From assembly GCA_002480495.1 (NCBI GenBank), contig DLCG01000008.1:488438-552437 (forward strand): a stretch of 64,000 nucleotides of DNA. Reading direction: 5' to 3'. The position numbers and the translations under genes are program-made. The notes under the pieces were generated by a model that was given only the letters and a program-made list of their open reading frames with translations, was not told where the DNA came from and did not search any database. Shown in pieces: positions 1 to 8,436 of the stretch; position 1 is the first letter of the stretch; every line of letters begins with the position of its first letter. The DNA comes from Rhodobiaceae bacterium UBA7804 (GTDB lineage: Bacteria; Pseudomonadota; Alphaproteobacteria; Parvibaculales; Parvibaculaceae).

Positions 1-215
1 AGCAGCAGGACGGAGACGCGATCCCGCTCTACGCCGTTTCGCGCGACAGGGTCGTCCATCCTTTTGCCGACGACCGCACCTTCAAGGCTGGACCTGGATG
101 GCAGGTGGCGAATCTCGTCAAGCCGCCGACGGACAAGACAGATCAGGAATCTTCCGCTGTTGAGCAGGCCAAGGCCGATCTCGACAAGGAAATGAAACCG
201 AAACTGCCGGATTGA
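1..215 (+). CDS. C-terminal fragment of an unidentified protein (5' truncated)
   Basis: An open frame enters from the left edge, with codons beginning at base 3, and ends at TGA 213-215. The last 70 residues are visible. They are soluble and charged, with no membrane segment, and end in a Lys/Asp-rich helix-like tail (DLDKEMKPKLPD). The stretch AVSRDRVVHPFADDRTFKAG loosely resembles the cytosolic C-terminal domain of large cation/proton antiporters, but the similarity is too weak to name the gene. The start and most of the domain content lie outside the window. The gene converges on the crotonase gene at 267-1172. Confidence 0.55.
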   Translation, partial: QQDGDAIPLYAVSRDRVVHPFADDRTFKAGPGWQVANLVKPPTDKTDQESSAVEQAKADLDKEMKPKLPD

Positions 216-241
216 AAAAGGGCGGGGATTTATCCCCGCCC
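215..241 (-). terminator. Rho-independent terminator of the crotonase gene
   Basis: A perfect 9-bp stem (GGGCGGGGA at 220-228 and TCCCCGCCC at 233-241) encloses a 4-nt loop. Read on the minus strand it is followed by five T residues (the A run at 215-219), so it terminates the minus-strand gene ending at 267. It has no T run in the plus direction. Confidence 0.8.
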
Positions 242-266
242 CTGACTCTCATCCGTGCTTTCGCGC

Positions 267-1172
267 TCAGCTGTACTTGCGCTCTTGCCACCAGGGATAG
301 AAGGAAGGCATGTCCTTCGACACCTTGCAGGGATAATTCGCGGGGCGCTTTTCAAGGAATGACATCACACCTTCTTTCGCATCGGCCGAAGCGCCGCGGG
401 CGTAGATGGCCCGGCTGTCGATCTTGTGCGCCTCCATCGGATGGTCGGCGCCGAGCATCCGCCAGAGCATCTGGCGCGTCAGCGAAACCGAGACGGCCGC
501 CGTATTATCGACGATTTCGCGGGCGATTTCGTATGCGGCAGGAAGGAGTTCCTCCGGCTTGTGGATCGACCGGACGAGGCCACCCTTCAGCGCCTCTTCT
601 GCGCCGAAAACGCGGCCCGTGTAGGTCCATTCGAGCGCCTGGCTGATACCCACCACCCGCGGGAGAAAGTAGCTCGAGCAGGCTTCCGGCACGATACCGC
701 GACGCGCGAAGACGAAGCCGAATTTCGCATTCTCGGAGGCGAGGCGAATGTCCATCGGCAACTGCATGGTGACACCGACGCCGACCGCGGGACCGTTGAT
801 CGCGCCGATAACCGGCTTCATGCTCTCGAAGATGCGTAACGTCAGGCGGCCGCCGCCATCGCGAACGCTTTCATGGCTCCAGTCAATATCTCCATTCGCC
901 ATGACCGGCGTGTTCGCCTTTTCGGGCCGGTCTTCGCGAGCGGCATAGTCGAAGGTCTTGGCACCCGCGGAAAGGTCGGCGCCGGCGCAGAAGGCGCGCC
1001 CCTCGCCGGTGACGACGATCGCCCGTACATCGTCATCCGCATCCGCCTTGTCGAAGGCATCGATCATTTCGAACATCATCTGACCGGTGAAAGCATTCAG
1101 CTTGTCCGGGCGGTGCAGCGTCAGGGTGAGGACGTTGTCCTTCACCTCGTATTTGATCGTCTCATAGGCCAT
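267..1172 (-). CDS. Enoyl-CoA hydratase/isomerase family (crotonase) protein
   Basis: Crotonase-fold protein of 301 residues that would act on an enoyl-CoA thioester in the cytoplasm. The family N-terminus (LTLHRPDKLNAF, about 17-28), the first oxyanion-hole motif FCAGADLS (61-68) and the second, GPAVGVG (127-133), are all present. Of the two glutamates used by classical hydratases, only the second is seen, in IVPEACSS (Glu162). The first position is Thr134. This leaves hydratase, isomerase or another crotonase reaction open. It is transcribed divergently from an acyl-CoA ligase across 245 bp that contain a 10-bp inverted repeat, so the two probably share control and a substrate pathway. A related paralogue lies at 46043-46891. 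Confidence 0.9.
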   Translation of the reverse strand: MAYETIKYEVKDNVLTLTLHRPDKLNAFTGQMMFEMIDAFDKADADDDVRAIVVTGEGRAFCAGADLSAGAKTFDYAAREDRPEKANTPVMANGDIDWSHESVRDGGGRLTLRIFESMKPVIGAINGPAVGVGVTMQLPMDIRLASENAKFGFVFARRGIVPEACSSYFLPRVVGISQALEWTYTGRVFGAEEALKGGLVRSIHKPEELLPAAYEIAREIVDNTAAVSVSLTRQMLWRMLGADHPMEAHKIDSRAIYARGASADAKEGVMSFLEKRPANYPCKVSKDMPSFYPWWQERKYS

Positions 1173-1242
1173 TTCTTCGCTCCCTGTTGGTTTGCATAAC
1201 CCGATTTTCTGTCCTGCGGCAGCCTGTCTCGCAGCGCCCTTA

Positions 1243-1275
1243 CGTCAACTTCATCACCGGCAAAGGAAGTTGACG
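1243..1275. promoter_or_regulatory. Candidate operator between crotonase and acyl-CoA ligase genes
   Basis: A perfect 10-bp inverted repeat, CGTCAACTTC (1243-1252) and GAAGTTGACG (1266-1275), with a 13-nt spacer. It lies roughly in the middle of the divergent intergenic region. Each arm carries TTGACG, which also resembles a sigma70 -35 element. A regulator binding here could control both genes. No regulator gene adjoins it. Confidence 0.5.
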
Positions 1276-1417
1276 AGCACGTCATCTTGCTGTGTCTTTG
1301 CGCCAGAGAGGCTCGAGATTTCAAGAGCCCAGATATAACAACGGACTCGCAAAAAAGCGAAATCCGGGCGGGGCGAAAGCTCCGTTCTTCAGTTCCATGC
1401 CGGGGAGACGACGAGCG

Positions 1418-2974
1418 ATGCATCCTTCATCCCATGTGAGTACCACGCCCGACAAACCCGCCTACATCATGGCGGCAACGGGCGAAAGCGTGAGCTACAA
1501 GGAGCTGGACGAACGCTCCAATCAGCTCGCCCACCTCTTCAGGGATGCAGGCCTGAAGCCCGGCGACTCCATCGCCATCTTCATGGACAATAACGGCAGG
1601 TTCTATGAAATCTGCTGGGCGGCGCAACGGGCCGGACTCTACTACACCTGCATCTCCTCACGCCTTACGGCGGGTGAAGTCGCCTACATCATCGACGACT
1701 GTCACGCGCGGATTTTCTTCACCTCGGCGGCTCTTTCCTCCGTGGCCGAGGAGCTGCTCAAAGGCGGACACATGCCCGCACGCGTGGAGCGCGTGTTTGC
1801 CGTGGGCGGCGCTATCCCCGGTTACGAGAATTTCGAGGATGCACGGGCGCAGTTTCCGACCACACGTATCGCCGACGAAACCGCCGGCACCGATATGCTT
1901 TATTCTTCCGGCACGACCGGCCGTCCCAAGGGCGTGAAGCATCCGCTGACCGGTGGCGCGATCGACGAGGACACAGCGCTCGAAGGGCTTGCCATGCTGC
2001 TCTATGGCATGGACAAGAACACGATCTATCTCTCGCCTGCGCCGCTCTATCACGCAGCTCCGCTGCGCTGGTCGATGACGGTTCAACGGCTTGGCGGCAC
2101 CGTCGTCGTGATGGATCACTTCGACGCAGAGGAAGCCCTCAAACTCATCGAGAAATACAAGGCAACCCACAGCCAATGGGTTCCGACCATGTTCGTGCGT
2201 ATGCTGAAAATGCCGGAGGATGTGCGCAAGAAATACGACGTTTCTTCGATGAAGGTCGCAATTCACGCCGCCGCGCCCTGCCCCGTCCCTGTGAAGGAGC
2301 AGATGATCGAGTGGTGGGGACCGGTAATTTACGAATACTATGCCGGCTCGGAAGGTAACGGCTTCACTGCGCTCAACTCAGAAGAGTGGCTGGCGCACAA
2401 GGGCTCGGTCGGCAAGCCGCTGAACGCCATCGCGCATATATGCGACGAGGAGGGCAAGGAGCTTCCCGTCGGCGAATCGGGAACGATTTATTTCGAGAGC
2501 GACAGCCAGTTCGAGTATCACAACGATCCGAAAAAGACGCAGGAATCCCGGCACCCCGAACATCCCAACTGGTCGACGCTCGGCGATATCGGGCGCGTGG
2601 ACGAGGATGGATATCTCTACCTCACCGACCGCAAGGCGTTCATGATCATTTCCGGTGGCGTGAACATCTATCCGCAGGAGGCAGAGAACGTGCTGGTGAT
2701 GCACCCGGCCGTTGCCGACGTGGCGGTGATCGGCGTGCCGAACGAGGATTTCGGTGAAGAAGTGAAGGCCGTCGTGCAGCCGATCGACTGGTCCGAAGCG
2801 GGGCCTGCTCTCGAGGCGGAATTGATGGAATTCTGCAAGAAGCATCTTTCCGCCATCAAATGCCCCCGCTCCATCGACTTCGAAGAAGAACTGCCGCGCC
2901 ATCCGACGGGCAAGCTCTACAAGCGCCTCATTCGCGACCGCTACTGGGGCAACCGGGACAGCAAGATCGTATGA
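1418..2974 (+). CDS. Fatty acyl/aryl-CoA ligase (AMP-binding, ANL superfamily)
   Basis: ATP-dependent acyl-CoA synthetase of 518 residues. It activates a carboxylic acid through an acyl-adenylate and then loads CoA. The P-loop-like motif YSSGTTGRPKG is at 162-172. A YEYYAGSEGNG stretch supplies the adenylate-binding motif, TDRKAFMIISGGVNIYP is the hinge region, and the C-terminal PTGKLYKR holds the catalytic lysine. ATG 1418 is preferred because GGGGAGA lies about 10 nt upstream and the N-terminus then matches family length. An in-frame ATG at 1396 is possible. The gene is divergent from a crotonase, which suggests a shared acid-degradation pathway. It is close in layout to the ligase at 53618-55168. 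The substrate cannot be read from sequence. Confidence 0.9.
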   Translation: MHPSSHVSTTPDKPAYIMAATGESVSYKELDERSNQLAHLFRDAGLKPGDSIAIFMDNNGRFYEICWAAQRAGLYYTCISSRLTAGEVAYIIDDCHARIFFTSAALSSVAEELLKGGHMPARVERVFAVGGAIPGYENFEDARAQFPTTRIADETAGTDMLYSSGTTGRPKGVKHPLTGGAIDEDTALEGLAMLLYGMDKNTIYLSPAPLYHAAPLRWSMTVQRLGGTVVVMDHFDAEEALKLIEKYKATHSQWVPTMFVRMLKMPEDVRKKYDVSSMKVAIHAAAPCPVPVKEQMIEWWGPVIYEYYAGSEGNGFTALNSEEWLAHKGSVGKPLNAIAHICDEEGKELPVGESGTIYFESDSQFEYHNDPKKTQESRHPEHPNWSTLGDIGRVDEDGYLYLTDRKAFMIISGGVNIYPQEAENVLVMHPAVADVAVIGVPNEDFGEEVKAVVQPIDWSEAGPALEAELMEFCKKHLSAIKCPRSIDFEEELPRHPTGKLYKRLIRDRYWGNRDSKIV

Positions 2975-3001
2975 TCGCGATAAAGAAGATGTGAACACAA
3001 G

Positions 3002-3027
3002 ACGGGCGCCACCTCGGCGCCCGTTTT
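3002..3027 (+). terminator. Rho-independent terminator after acyl-CoA ligase
   Basis: Stem ACGGGCGCC (3002-3010) and GGCGCCCGT (3016-3024) with a 5-nt loop, running into TTTT (3023-3026). It sits 27 nt after the ligase stop codon. Confidence 0.75.
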
Positions 3028-3107
3028 CCGTTGGGCAACGTCAGCTTTCGGCTCTCCCCGGATGTTGTGTGCTAGATTGGGGCGATTCACCCCACTGGAG
3101 GCAAGAG

Positions 3108-3596
3108 ATGAGCAGTAGATTCCGCATCGCGCTCCCCGGCGCCCTGGTTCTGGCAGCCACTATCGGTACGCTGGTCCCCACCGGCCAGGCCGGAGCCCAA
3201 ACCTCCGAAATGCACACGCAAGGTCACCAGTGCCGCAACCTCGGCACATCGAACAAGCTCTTCGACAAAAACTACTATGTCTATTTCGACACGAATTCGA
3301 GCCGTGTCGACCCGAAATACCAGAAAGACTTCGAACGCATCTACGAGCTCGCGAAAGGTCAGAACGCACAACAAATCTGTCTGTTCGGCAAGGCCAGCAA
3401 GGTCGGCAATCCCGCGGCCAATGCCGAACTGTCTCGCAAGCGCGCCCGGAACGTGGCCGATGCCTTTGTCGCGCTTGGTTGGCCCGCCTCCAAAATCGCC
3501 ATCAGCTCCGAGGGCGAGGCATGGGGCTGGCTCGAAGAAACATTGACCTGGGACGCCGAAGAAGACCGCCGCGTCCGTATTCGCCTTTCAAGGTAA
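3108..3596 (+). CDS. OmpA-family periplasmic/outer-membrane protein
   Basis: Small exported protein of 162 residues. The N-terminus is a signal peptide (RFRIALPGALVLAATIGTLV, cleavage probably after AGA near residue 30). The rest is an OmpA-like peptidoglycan-associated domain: the strand YYVYFDTNSSRVDP, then the helix NAELSRKRARNVADAFVALG, and a closing EDRRVRIRL strand. Such domains bind diaminopimelate in peptidoglycan. ATG 3108 is chosen because GGAGG lies 6-10 nt upstream. It is a stand-alone gene with its own upstream terminator. The domain is minimal and there is no beta-barrel, so a periplasmic or lipid-free peptidoglycan-binding role is likely. Confidence 0.85.
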   Translation: MSSRFRIALPGALVLAATIGTLVPTGQAGAQTSEMHTQGHQCRNLGTSNKLFDKNYYVYFDTNSSRVDPKYQKDFERIYELAKGQNAQQICLFGKASKVGNPAANAELSRKRARNVADAFVALGWPASKIAISSEGEAWGWLEETLTWDAEEDRRVRIRLSR

Positions 3597-3714
3597 TCTT
3601 CCAGGACCTTTCGAAACCCGGATTATGAGTGGAGATATCGGCCCGGGACCGCTAACTTTGGGCCCTACCGGCGGCGCGGCCGCATAAACCAGAAATCGCA
3701 ATGGAGAGAACGAG

Positions 3715-4167
3715 ATGCGTGTTTTCGAGACGGTCGCTGACTATGTCGCCGAAAAGGGCAATGAGATCGGCGTGAGCGACTGGGTCACCATCGACCAGGA
3801 CAGAGTGAACCTCTTCGCAGACGCAACCGGCGATCATCAGTGGATTCACATCGATCCCGAACGCACCAAGAAGGAACTCGGCATGGGCACCATTGCCCAT
3901 GGCTATCTGACGCTTTCTCTTCTCCCCTACCTCATGGGCAAGATCAGCACGGTGAAGAGCGCAACGCGCGGCATCAACTACGGCTCCAATCAGGTGCGTT
4001 TCACGAACATGGTTCCCGTAGGCAGCCGGGTCCGGTGCCGCGTCAAACTGAAGGACGCCACGCCGAAGGCGGGGGGAACGCAGGTCATCAACGAGGTGAC
4101 GATGGAGATTGAGGGCCATGACCGGCCTGCCATGGTCGCCGAAACGATCAGCCTGATCTTCGAATAA
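3715..4167 (+). CDS. MaoC-like (R)-specific enoyl-CoA hydratase
   Basis: Hot-dog-fold protein of 150 residues of the MaoC/NodN type. It would hydrate trans-2-enoyl-CoA to (R)-3-hydroxyacyl-CoA. The hydratase-2 signature FADATGDHQWIHID lies at 34-47, with the expected catalytic Asp40 and His45. TIAHGYLTLSL (59-69) is also typical. The start is supported by GGAGAGAACG just upstream of ATG 3715. Its length is standard for a single-domain MaoC protein. It precedes msrB on the same strand, but an 84-bp gap with a hairpin separates them, so they need not be one operon. It could link beta-oxidation intermediates to other hydroxyacyl pathways. Confidence 0.9.
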   Translation: MRVFETVADYVAEKGNEIGVSDWVTIDQDRVNLFADATGDHQWIHIDPERTKKELGMGTIAHGYLTLSLLPYLMGKISTVKSATRGINYGSNQVRFTNMVPVGSRVRCRVKLKDATPKAGGTQVINEVTMEIEGHDRPAMVAETISLIFE

Positions 4168-4178
4168 GAAAAGCCTCC

Positions 4179-4205
4179 GCGCCGTCCGGCTTGTCCGGGC
4201 GGCGC
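4179..4205. other. GC-rich hairpin between maoC-like gene and msrB
   Basis: Arms GCGCCGTCCGG (4179-4189) and CCGGGCGGCGC (4195-4205) pair over 11 bp with one G-U pair and a 5-nt loop. No T run follows, so termination would be inefficient or factor-assisted. Confidence 0.45.
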
Positions 4206-4251
4206 GCGAGCCCCATATCCTTCGCAAGCCGAAACCCGACCGGAAAACGAG

Positions 4252-4656
4252 ATGGCCGACGACAAGATTGCAAAGGACGACGCCGAGTGGCAACGCAAGC
4301 TGACACCCGAGCAATTTGCCGTTACTCGCTGTTCGGCAACCGAACGCCCGTTCACGGGTCCCTGGCTCGATGAAAAACGGGATGGCACCTTTGTCTGTGT
4401 GTGCTGCGGTTCTCCTCTGTTCCGTTCGGACACGAAATACGAAAGCGGTTCCGGCTGGCCGAGCTTCTTCGACGCGATCGAGCCCGGCGCGATCGCCACG
4501 AAGGAAGACCTGAGCCACGGCATGAGACGCATCGAAATCCTGTGCGCAAAGTGCGATGCGCATCTTGGTCACGTGTTTCCCGACGGGCCGCGCCCGACGG
4601 GACTGCGCTATTGCACCAATGGACATGCGCTCGATTTCAAGCCCGACGCCGACTGA
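4252..4656 (+). CDS. msrB: Peptide-methionine (R)-S-oxide reductase
   Basis: MsrB of 134 residues, which repairs methionine-R-sulfoxide in proteins using thioredoxin. The two zinc-binding CxxC pairs are visible (Cys49/Cys52 and Cys98/Cys101). SGSGWPSF (65-72) and the active-site RYCTNG with catalytic Cys121 are also present. The second His motif, HLGHVFPDGP, is intact. Length is normal for a single-domain, cytosolic MsrB, and no signal peptide is seen. The stop codon is 7 nt before the start of ptrB, so the two are very probably cotranscribed. No msrA is present in the window. Confidence 0.95.
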   Translation: MADDKIAKDDAEWQRKLTPEQFAVTRCSATERPFTGPWLDEKRDGTFVCVCCGSPLFRSDTKYESGSGWPSFFDAIEPGAIATKEDLSHGMRRIEILCAKCDAHLGHVFPDGPRPTGLRYCTNGHALDFKPDAD

Positions 4657-4663
4657 CTCACCG

Positions 4664-6763
4664 ATGAAGCTGACACCTCCCGCTTTCGCGCCGCGCGCCG
4701 AAAAGAGGCCGCAGCCGGACACGCATCACGGCGTCACGCGCGTTGACGACTATGCCTGGCTACGCGACGAAAACTGGCGCGAGGTGATGCGCGATCCGGA
4801 GGTGCTCGACAAGGACATCCGGGCCTACCTCGAAGCCGAGAACGCCTATACGGAAGCGGCGCTCGCGCCGCTTGCCGAATTGCGCGAAACGCTGTTCGGC
4901 GAAATGAAGGGGCGGATCAAGGAAGACGACAGCTCGGTTCCCTCGTCCGACGGGCCCTTTGCCTACTACACACGCTTCGTCGAAGGAGCGCAGCATCCCC
5001 TCTTCTGCCGCCGTCCGCGCGACGCCGAGGAGGGCGAAGAGATCATCCTCGACGCGAACAGGGAAGCGGAAGGCGAGGCCTACTTCAAGATCGGCGATGT
5101 GGACCATTCGCCGACGCACAGGCTGGCCGCTTGGTCAGCCGACCGCAAGGGATCTGAGTATTTCACCGTACGGCTGCGCGATCTCGAAACCGGCCGGGAC
5201 CTCCCTGACGAAGTGCCGGACACCTCGCCGGGCATCGCCTGGGATGCGAAGGGAACGAGCTTTTTCTACACGCAGGTGGACGAAGAACACCGCCCTCTCA
5301 AGGTCTTTCGTCACGTCGTCGGAACCCCCGCGAGCGAGGACAAGCTCGTCTATGAGGAAAAGGATGAGGGTTTTTTTGTCGGTGTCGGCAAGGTGCAGAG
5401 CGGTAAGTGGCTCGTCATCTCTTCCCATGACCACCAAACCAGCGAATGCTGGCTGATCCCGGCCGATGCGCCGGAGACGCCGCCAAAGCTCGTGGCCCCA
5501 CGCGAAGAAGGTGTCGAGTACGATCTTGAGCATGACGCGCCGCGCAGGCGCTTTCTCATCCTGACGAACGCGGACGGGGCGGAAGACTTCAAGATCGTCG
5601 AAGCGCCGGAGGATTCGCCGGGGCGCGAGAACTGGCGTGCCATCGTTCCCCACCGGCCCGGCACACTCGTGCTGCACCACGTCGCCTATCGTGATTTCCA
5701 TGTCCGGCTCGAGCGCAAGGAGGGATTGCCGCGCATCACGGTGCGTCGGATCACAGATGGCACCGAACATGAAATCTCATTCGAGGAAGAAGCCTACGAT
5801 CTCAACATGGGAGCGGGTTACGAATACGAAACCCCAACCATGCGCTTTTCCTACAGCTCGATGACGACGCCCGCCGAGGTCTATGACTACGACCTCGAAA
5901 CACGCGAACGCGTACTGCGCAAGAGACAGGAAGTACCCTCAGGTCACGATCCAGCCGACTATGTAACACGGCGCATCTTCGCGACAGCGGCTGACGGCGA
6001 GCAGGTTCCTGTATCGCTCGTCCACAGGCTCGATCTGAAGCTCGATGGCAGCGCCCCTTGTCTGCTCTACGGTTATGGCTCTTACGGAATCAGCATTCCC
6101 GCTTCTTTCTCCACCACCTGCCTGTCGCTTGTGGATCGCGGCTTTGTGTATGCGATCGCACATATTCGCGGGGGCAAGGAGAAGGGCTATCGCTGGTACT
6201 CGGACGGAAAGAGGCTGAAGAAGAAGAACACCTTCACCGACTTCATCGCGGCGGGCGAGTATCTCGCGAAGGAAGGCTTCACCTCGCGCGGAAACATCGT
6301 CGCCCATGGCGGCAGCGCCGGCGGCATGCTGATGGGTGCGGTCGCCAATATGGCGCCGGATCTCTTCAAGGGTATCGTCGCGGAGGTTCCCTTCGTCGAT
6401 GTGCTCGCGACGATCCTCGATGCTTCATTGCCGCTTACACCGCCCGAATGGAACGAGTGGGGCAATCCCATCGAGAGCCGGGAAGCTTATGAATACATGG
6501 CCTCCTACTCGCCTTACGACAATGTGCGGGCACAGTCCTATCCGCACATCTTCGCACTGGGCGGTCTCACTGATCCGCGCGTGACCTACTGGGAGCCGGC
6601 GAAGTGGGTCGCGAAACTTCGTGAGTGCCGGACGAATGACGCTATCACGCTGCTCCATATCAACATGGATGCAGGACATGGCGGCGCCTCGGGACGCTTC
6701 GAGCGGCTGAAAGAAGTGGCGCGTGTCTACGCTTTCGCACTTGCGGTGACGGAAAAGGCCTGA
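4664..6763 (+). CDS. ptrB: Oligopeptidase B (prolyl-oligopeptidase family S9A)
   Basis: Serine peptidase of 699 residues that cleaves short peptides, typically after Arg or Lys. It has an N-terminal seven-bladed beta-propeller (from about residue 80 to 420) and a C-terminal alpha/beta-hydrolase domain. The triad is readable: Ser551 in HGGSAGGMLMG, Asp637 in GGLTDPRV, and His672 in DAGHGG. The stretch TYWEPAKWVAKLR is characteristic of oligopeptidase B rather than prolyl oligopeptidase. No signal peptide is seen, so it is probably cytosolic. ATG 4664 is chosen because it sits 7 nt after msrB and gives the usual N-terminus (HGVTRVDDYAWLRD). Upstream in-frame codons overlap msrB. Confidence 0.93.
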   Translation: MKLTPPAFAPRAEKRPQPDTHHGVTRVDDYAWLRDENWREVMRDPEVLDKDIRAYLEAENAYTEAALAPLAELRETLFGEMKGRIKEDDSSVPSSDGPFAYYTRFVEGAQHPLFCRRPRDAEEGEEIILDANREAEGEAYFKIGDVDHSPTHRLAAWSADRKGSEYFTVRLRDLETGRDLPDEVPDTSPGIAWDAKGTSFFYTQVDEEHRPLKVFRHVVGTPASEDKLVYEEKDEGFFVGVGKVQSGKWLVISSHDHQTSECWLIPADAPETPPKLVAPREEGVEYDLEHDAPRRRFLILTNADGAEDFKIVEAPEDSPGRENWRAIVPHRPGTLVLHHVAYRDFHVRLERKEGLPRITVRRITDGTEHEISFEEEAYDLNMGAGYEYETPTMRFSYSSMTTPAEVYDYDLETRERVLRKRQEVPSGHDPADYVTRRIFATAADGEQVPVSLVHRLDLKLDGSAPCLLYGYGSYGISIPASFSTTCLSLVDRGFVYAIAHIRGGKEKGYRWYSDGKRLKKKNTFTDFIAAGEYLAKEGFTSRGNIVAHGGSAGGMLMGAVANMAPDLFKGIVAEVPFVDVLATILDASLPLTPPEWNEWGNPIESREAYEYMASYSPYDNVRAQSYPHIFALGGLTDPRVTYWEPAKWVAKLRECRTNDAITLLHINMDAGHGGASGRFERLKEVARVYAFALAVTEKA

Positions 6764-6796
6764 CGAACCGTTGCATCGGGGACACCGAGCCTCTCT

Positions 6797-6817
6797 AATA
6801 TGAGGAATATTCATATT
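6797..6817. promoter_or_regulatory. AT-rich inverted repeat ahead of the DMFase-like gene
   Basis: Arms AATATGA (6797-6803) and TCATATT (6811-6817) with a 7-nt spacer. It lies 15 nt before the TTG start and is far more AT-rich than its surroundings. It is a candidate operator overlapping the promoter or leader of the next gene. Confidence 0.45.
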
Positions 6818-6831
6818 AAGGGGGCAAGATC

Positions 6832-8376
6832 TTGAGCAAATGGATCTGGTGCTATTCGGACCGTCTGAGCGCAAGGCCCGGAGAAAGCGTCGCTCTTCAT
6901 ATCTCGGCGACAAGCGGAAGCTGCGATATCGAGATCGCCCGGCTTTCGGCTTCACGAGACGTCGTGTTCACGCAGGCGGGAGTGAATGTGGAGCGCCATG
7001 ACACGCCGGAGAATGCACATATCCATGGCTGCGGCTGGCCGGAAGCATTCCGCTTCACTGTCGGTGACTGGCGTCCGGGTTATTACGAGATTTTGCTAAG
7101 AGCGGTGGACGGCACAGAGGGGCGGCACATGCTCTGCGTGAAGGCTGCAAAACCATCCGCAAAGGCCGTCATCGTCCTCGCGACCAATACCTATCACGCC
7201 TACAACTCCTGGGGCGGCGCGAACACCTATGTCTGGATCGGCGGACCTGCTCCTGCGCCTATTCCCGCCGACCCAGCACAGCATGTCGTCGCAGCGCGGC
7301 TTTCTTCGGAGAGGCCCTTCTCGGCCGGATTGATGAAGCCCGCTTCGCCAAAGCACCGCATCGTGAACGAGGAGAGGCGTGGTTTCCGCGAGCGCGCTCA
7401 GCCGGGCGAAGTTGTTCACGAAGTGAAGGCAGGCGGAAATGGCTGGGACTGTCCGGCCGGCTTCACCGACAAATGGGAACACGCGTTCGTCAACTGGGCG
7501 GAGGCAGAAGGTATCGCGCTCGACTATCTGACGGATTACGACCTCGAAGCCGAGCCCCGGACGCTTGATGGCTACAAGGCGGCGCTCTTTGTCGGCCACA
7601 GCGAATACTGGAGCCGGAAACAGCGCGAGGAAGTCGAACGCTTCGTCGACCAGGGCGGCAATGCCGCCATTCTCTCGGGCAATACCTGCTACTGGCAATG
7701 CCGATGGGAAGACGATGGCCGCACATATGTGGCCTACAAGGGCCGCGCGGAGGAAGAGGATCCGTTCATGGCCGACCCGGCGAAGCGGCACCTCACCTCG
7801 GGTGTCTGGTCGGCACCCTGGACCGGGGCGCCGGAAGCGCAAATTACCGGTCTCTCATTCCTGTTCGGTGGATATCACCGTTTCGGACTGTGCACCGCGC
7901 GCGGCATCGGAGGCTATACGGTCTGGCGCGAGGATCACTGGACGTTGAAGGACGCCGATCTCTACTGGGGCGACGTGTTCGGGGACGATTGCCGCCTCGT
8001 CGGCTACGAGAATGACGGCTGCCCGCTTACTTTCGGCGAGGACGGGTTACCCCGCCCAGTACCGCGGCTCGGTGTCCCTGAAAATCTGGAAATCATCGCG
8101 ACGGCGCCCGCAACGCTCGGCGAACCGGAATCGGAATATGGCGGCGTCGTGCCTCCGGAAGCCTGGGGACCGCTGACGCGCGCCTATGCGGGTTTCGACT
8201 CACCTGAAAACCGCGCCCGTATGATGCGCGGTCACGCCGTGATGGCCACGTTCAAACGCGGCAAAGGAGAAATCTTCAATGCGGGTACGACCGAGTGGGC
8301 CTACGGGCTTCAGGCACGAAACCCCTTTGTGGAAAGGATCACTCTGAACGTGCTCGAACGCTTTCTCGGCCCCTGA
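6832..8376 (+). CDS. N,N-dimethylformamidase large-subunit-like protein
   Basis: Protein of 514 residues matching the large-subunit family of N,N-dimethylformamidase, an iron amidohydrolase that splits DMF into dimethylamine and formate. Recognisable family stretches are YHAYNSWGGANTYV, ALFVGHSEYWSRKQRE and ILSGNTCYWQCRWE in the glutamine-amidotransferase-like domain, and NAGTTEWAYGL near the C-terminus. Characterised large subunits are about 760 residues, so this one appears to lack the N-terminal extension. I see no small-subunit gene next to it. It starts at TTG 6832, preceded by AAGGGGGCAAGATC, a good ribosome-binding site. The true substrate may well not be DMF. It is monocistronic and convergent with a dioxygenase gene. 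Confidence 0.75.
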   Translation: MSKWIWCYSDRLSARPGESVALHISATSGSCDIEIARLSASRDVVFTQAGVNVERHDTPENAHIHGCGWPEAFRFTVGDWRPGYYEILLRAVDGTEGRHMLCVKAAKPSAKAVIVLATNTYHAYNSWGGANTYVWIGGPAPAPIPADPAQHVVAARLSSERPFSAGLMKPASPKHRIVNEERRGFRERAQPGEVVHEVKAGGNGWDCPAGFTDKWEHAFVNWAEAEGIALDYLTDYDLEAEPRTLDGYKAALFVGHSEYWSRKQREEVERFVDQGGNAAILSGNTCYWQCRWEDDGRTYVAYKGRAEEEDPFMADPAKRHLTSGVWSAPWTGAPEAQITGLSFLFGGYHRFGLCTARGIGGYTVWREDHWTLKDADLYWGDVFGDDCRLVGYENDGCPLTFGEDGLPRPVPRLGVPENLEIIATAPATLGEPESEYGGVVPPEAWGPLTRAYAGFDSPENRARMMRGHAVMATFKRGKGEIFNAGTTEWAYGLQARNPFVERITLNVLERFLGP

Positions 8377-8380
8377 AAGC

Positions 8381-8424
8381 GGCGCGGGCCGCGCTCCCTC
8401 CCCGAAGCGCGGCCCTGAAGCGCC
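8381..8424. terminator. Convergent-gene hairpin (possible bidirectional terminator)
   Basis: A perfect 10-bp stem (GGGCCGCGCT at 8386-8395 and AGCGCGGCCC at 8406-8415) with a 10-nt loop. Outer arms GGCGC (8381-8385) and GCGCC (8420-8424) add a second stem. It lies between two convergent stop codons. T runs are weak (TTCTTTT further on). Confidence 0.55.
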
Positions 8425-8436
8425 CAGGCCTTCTTT

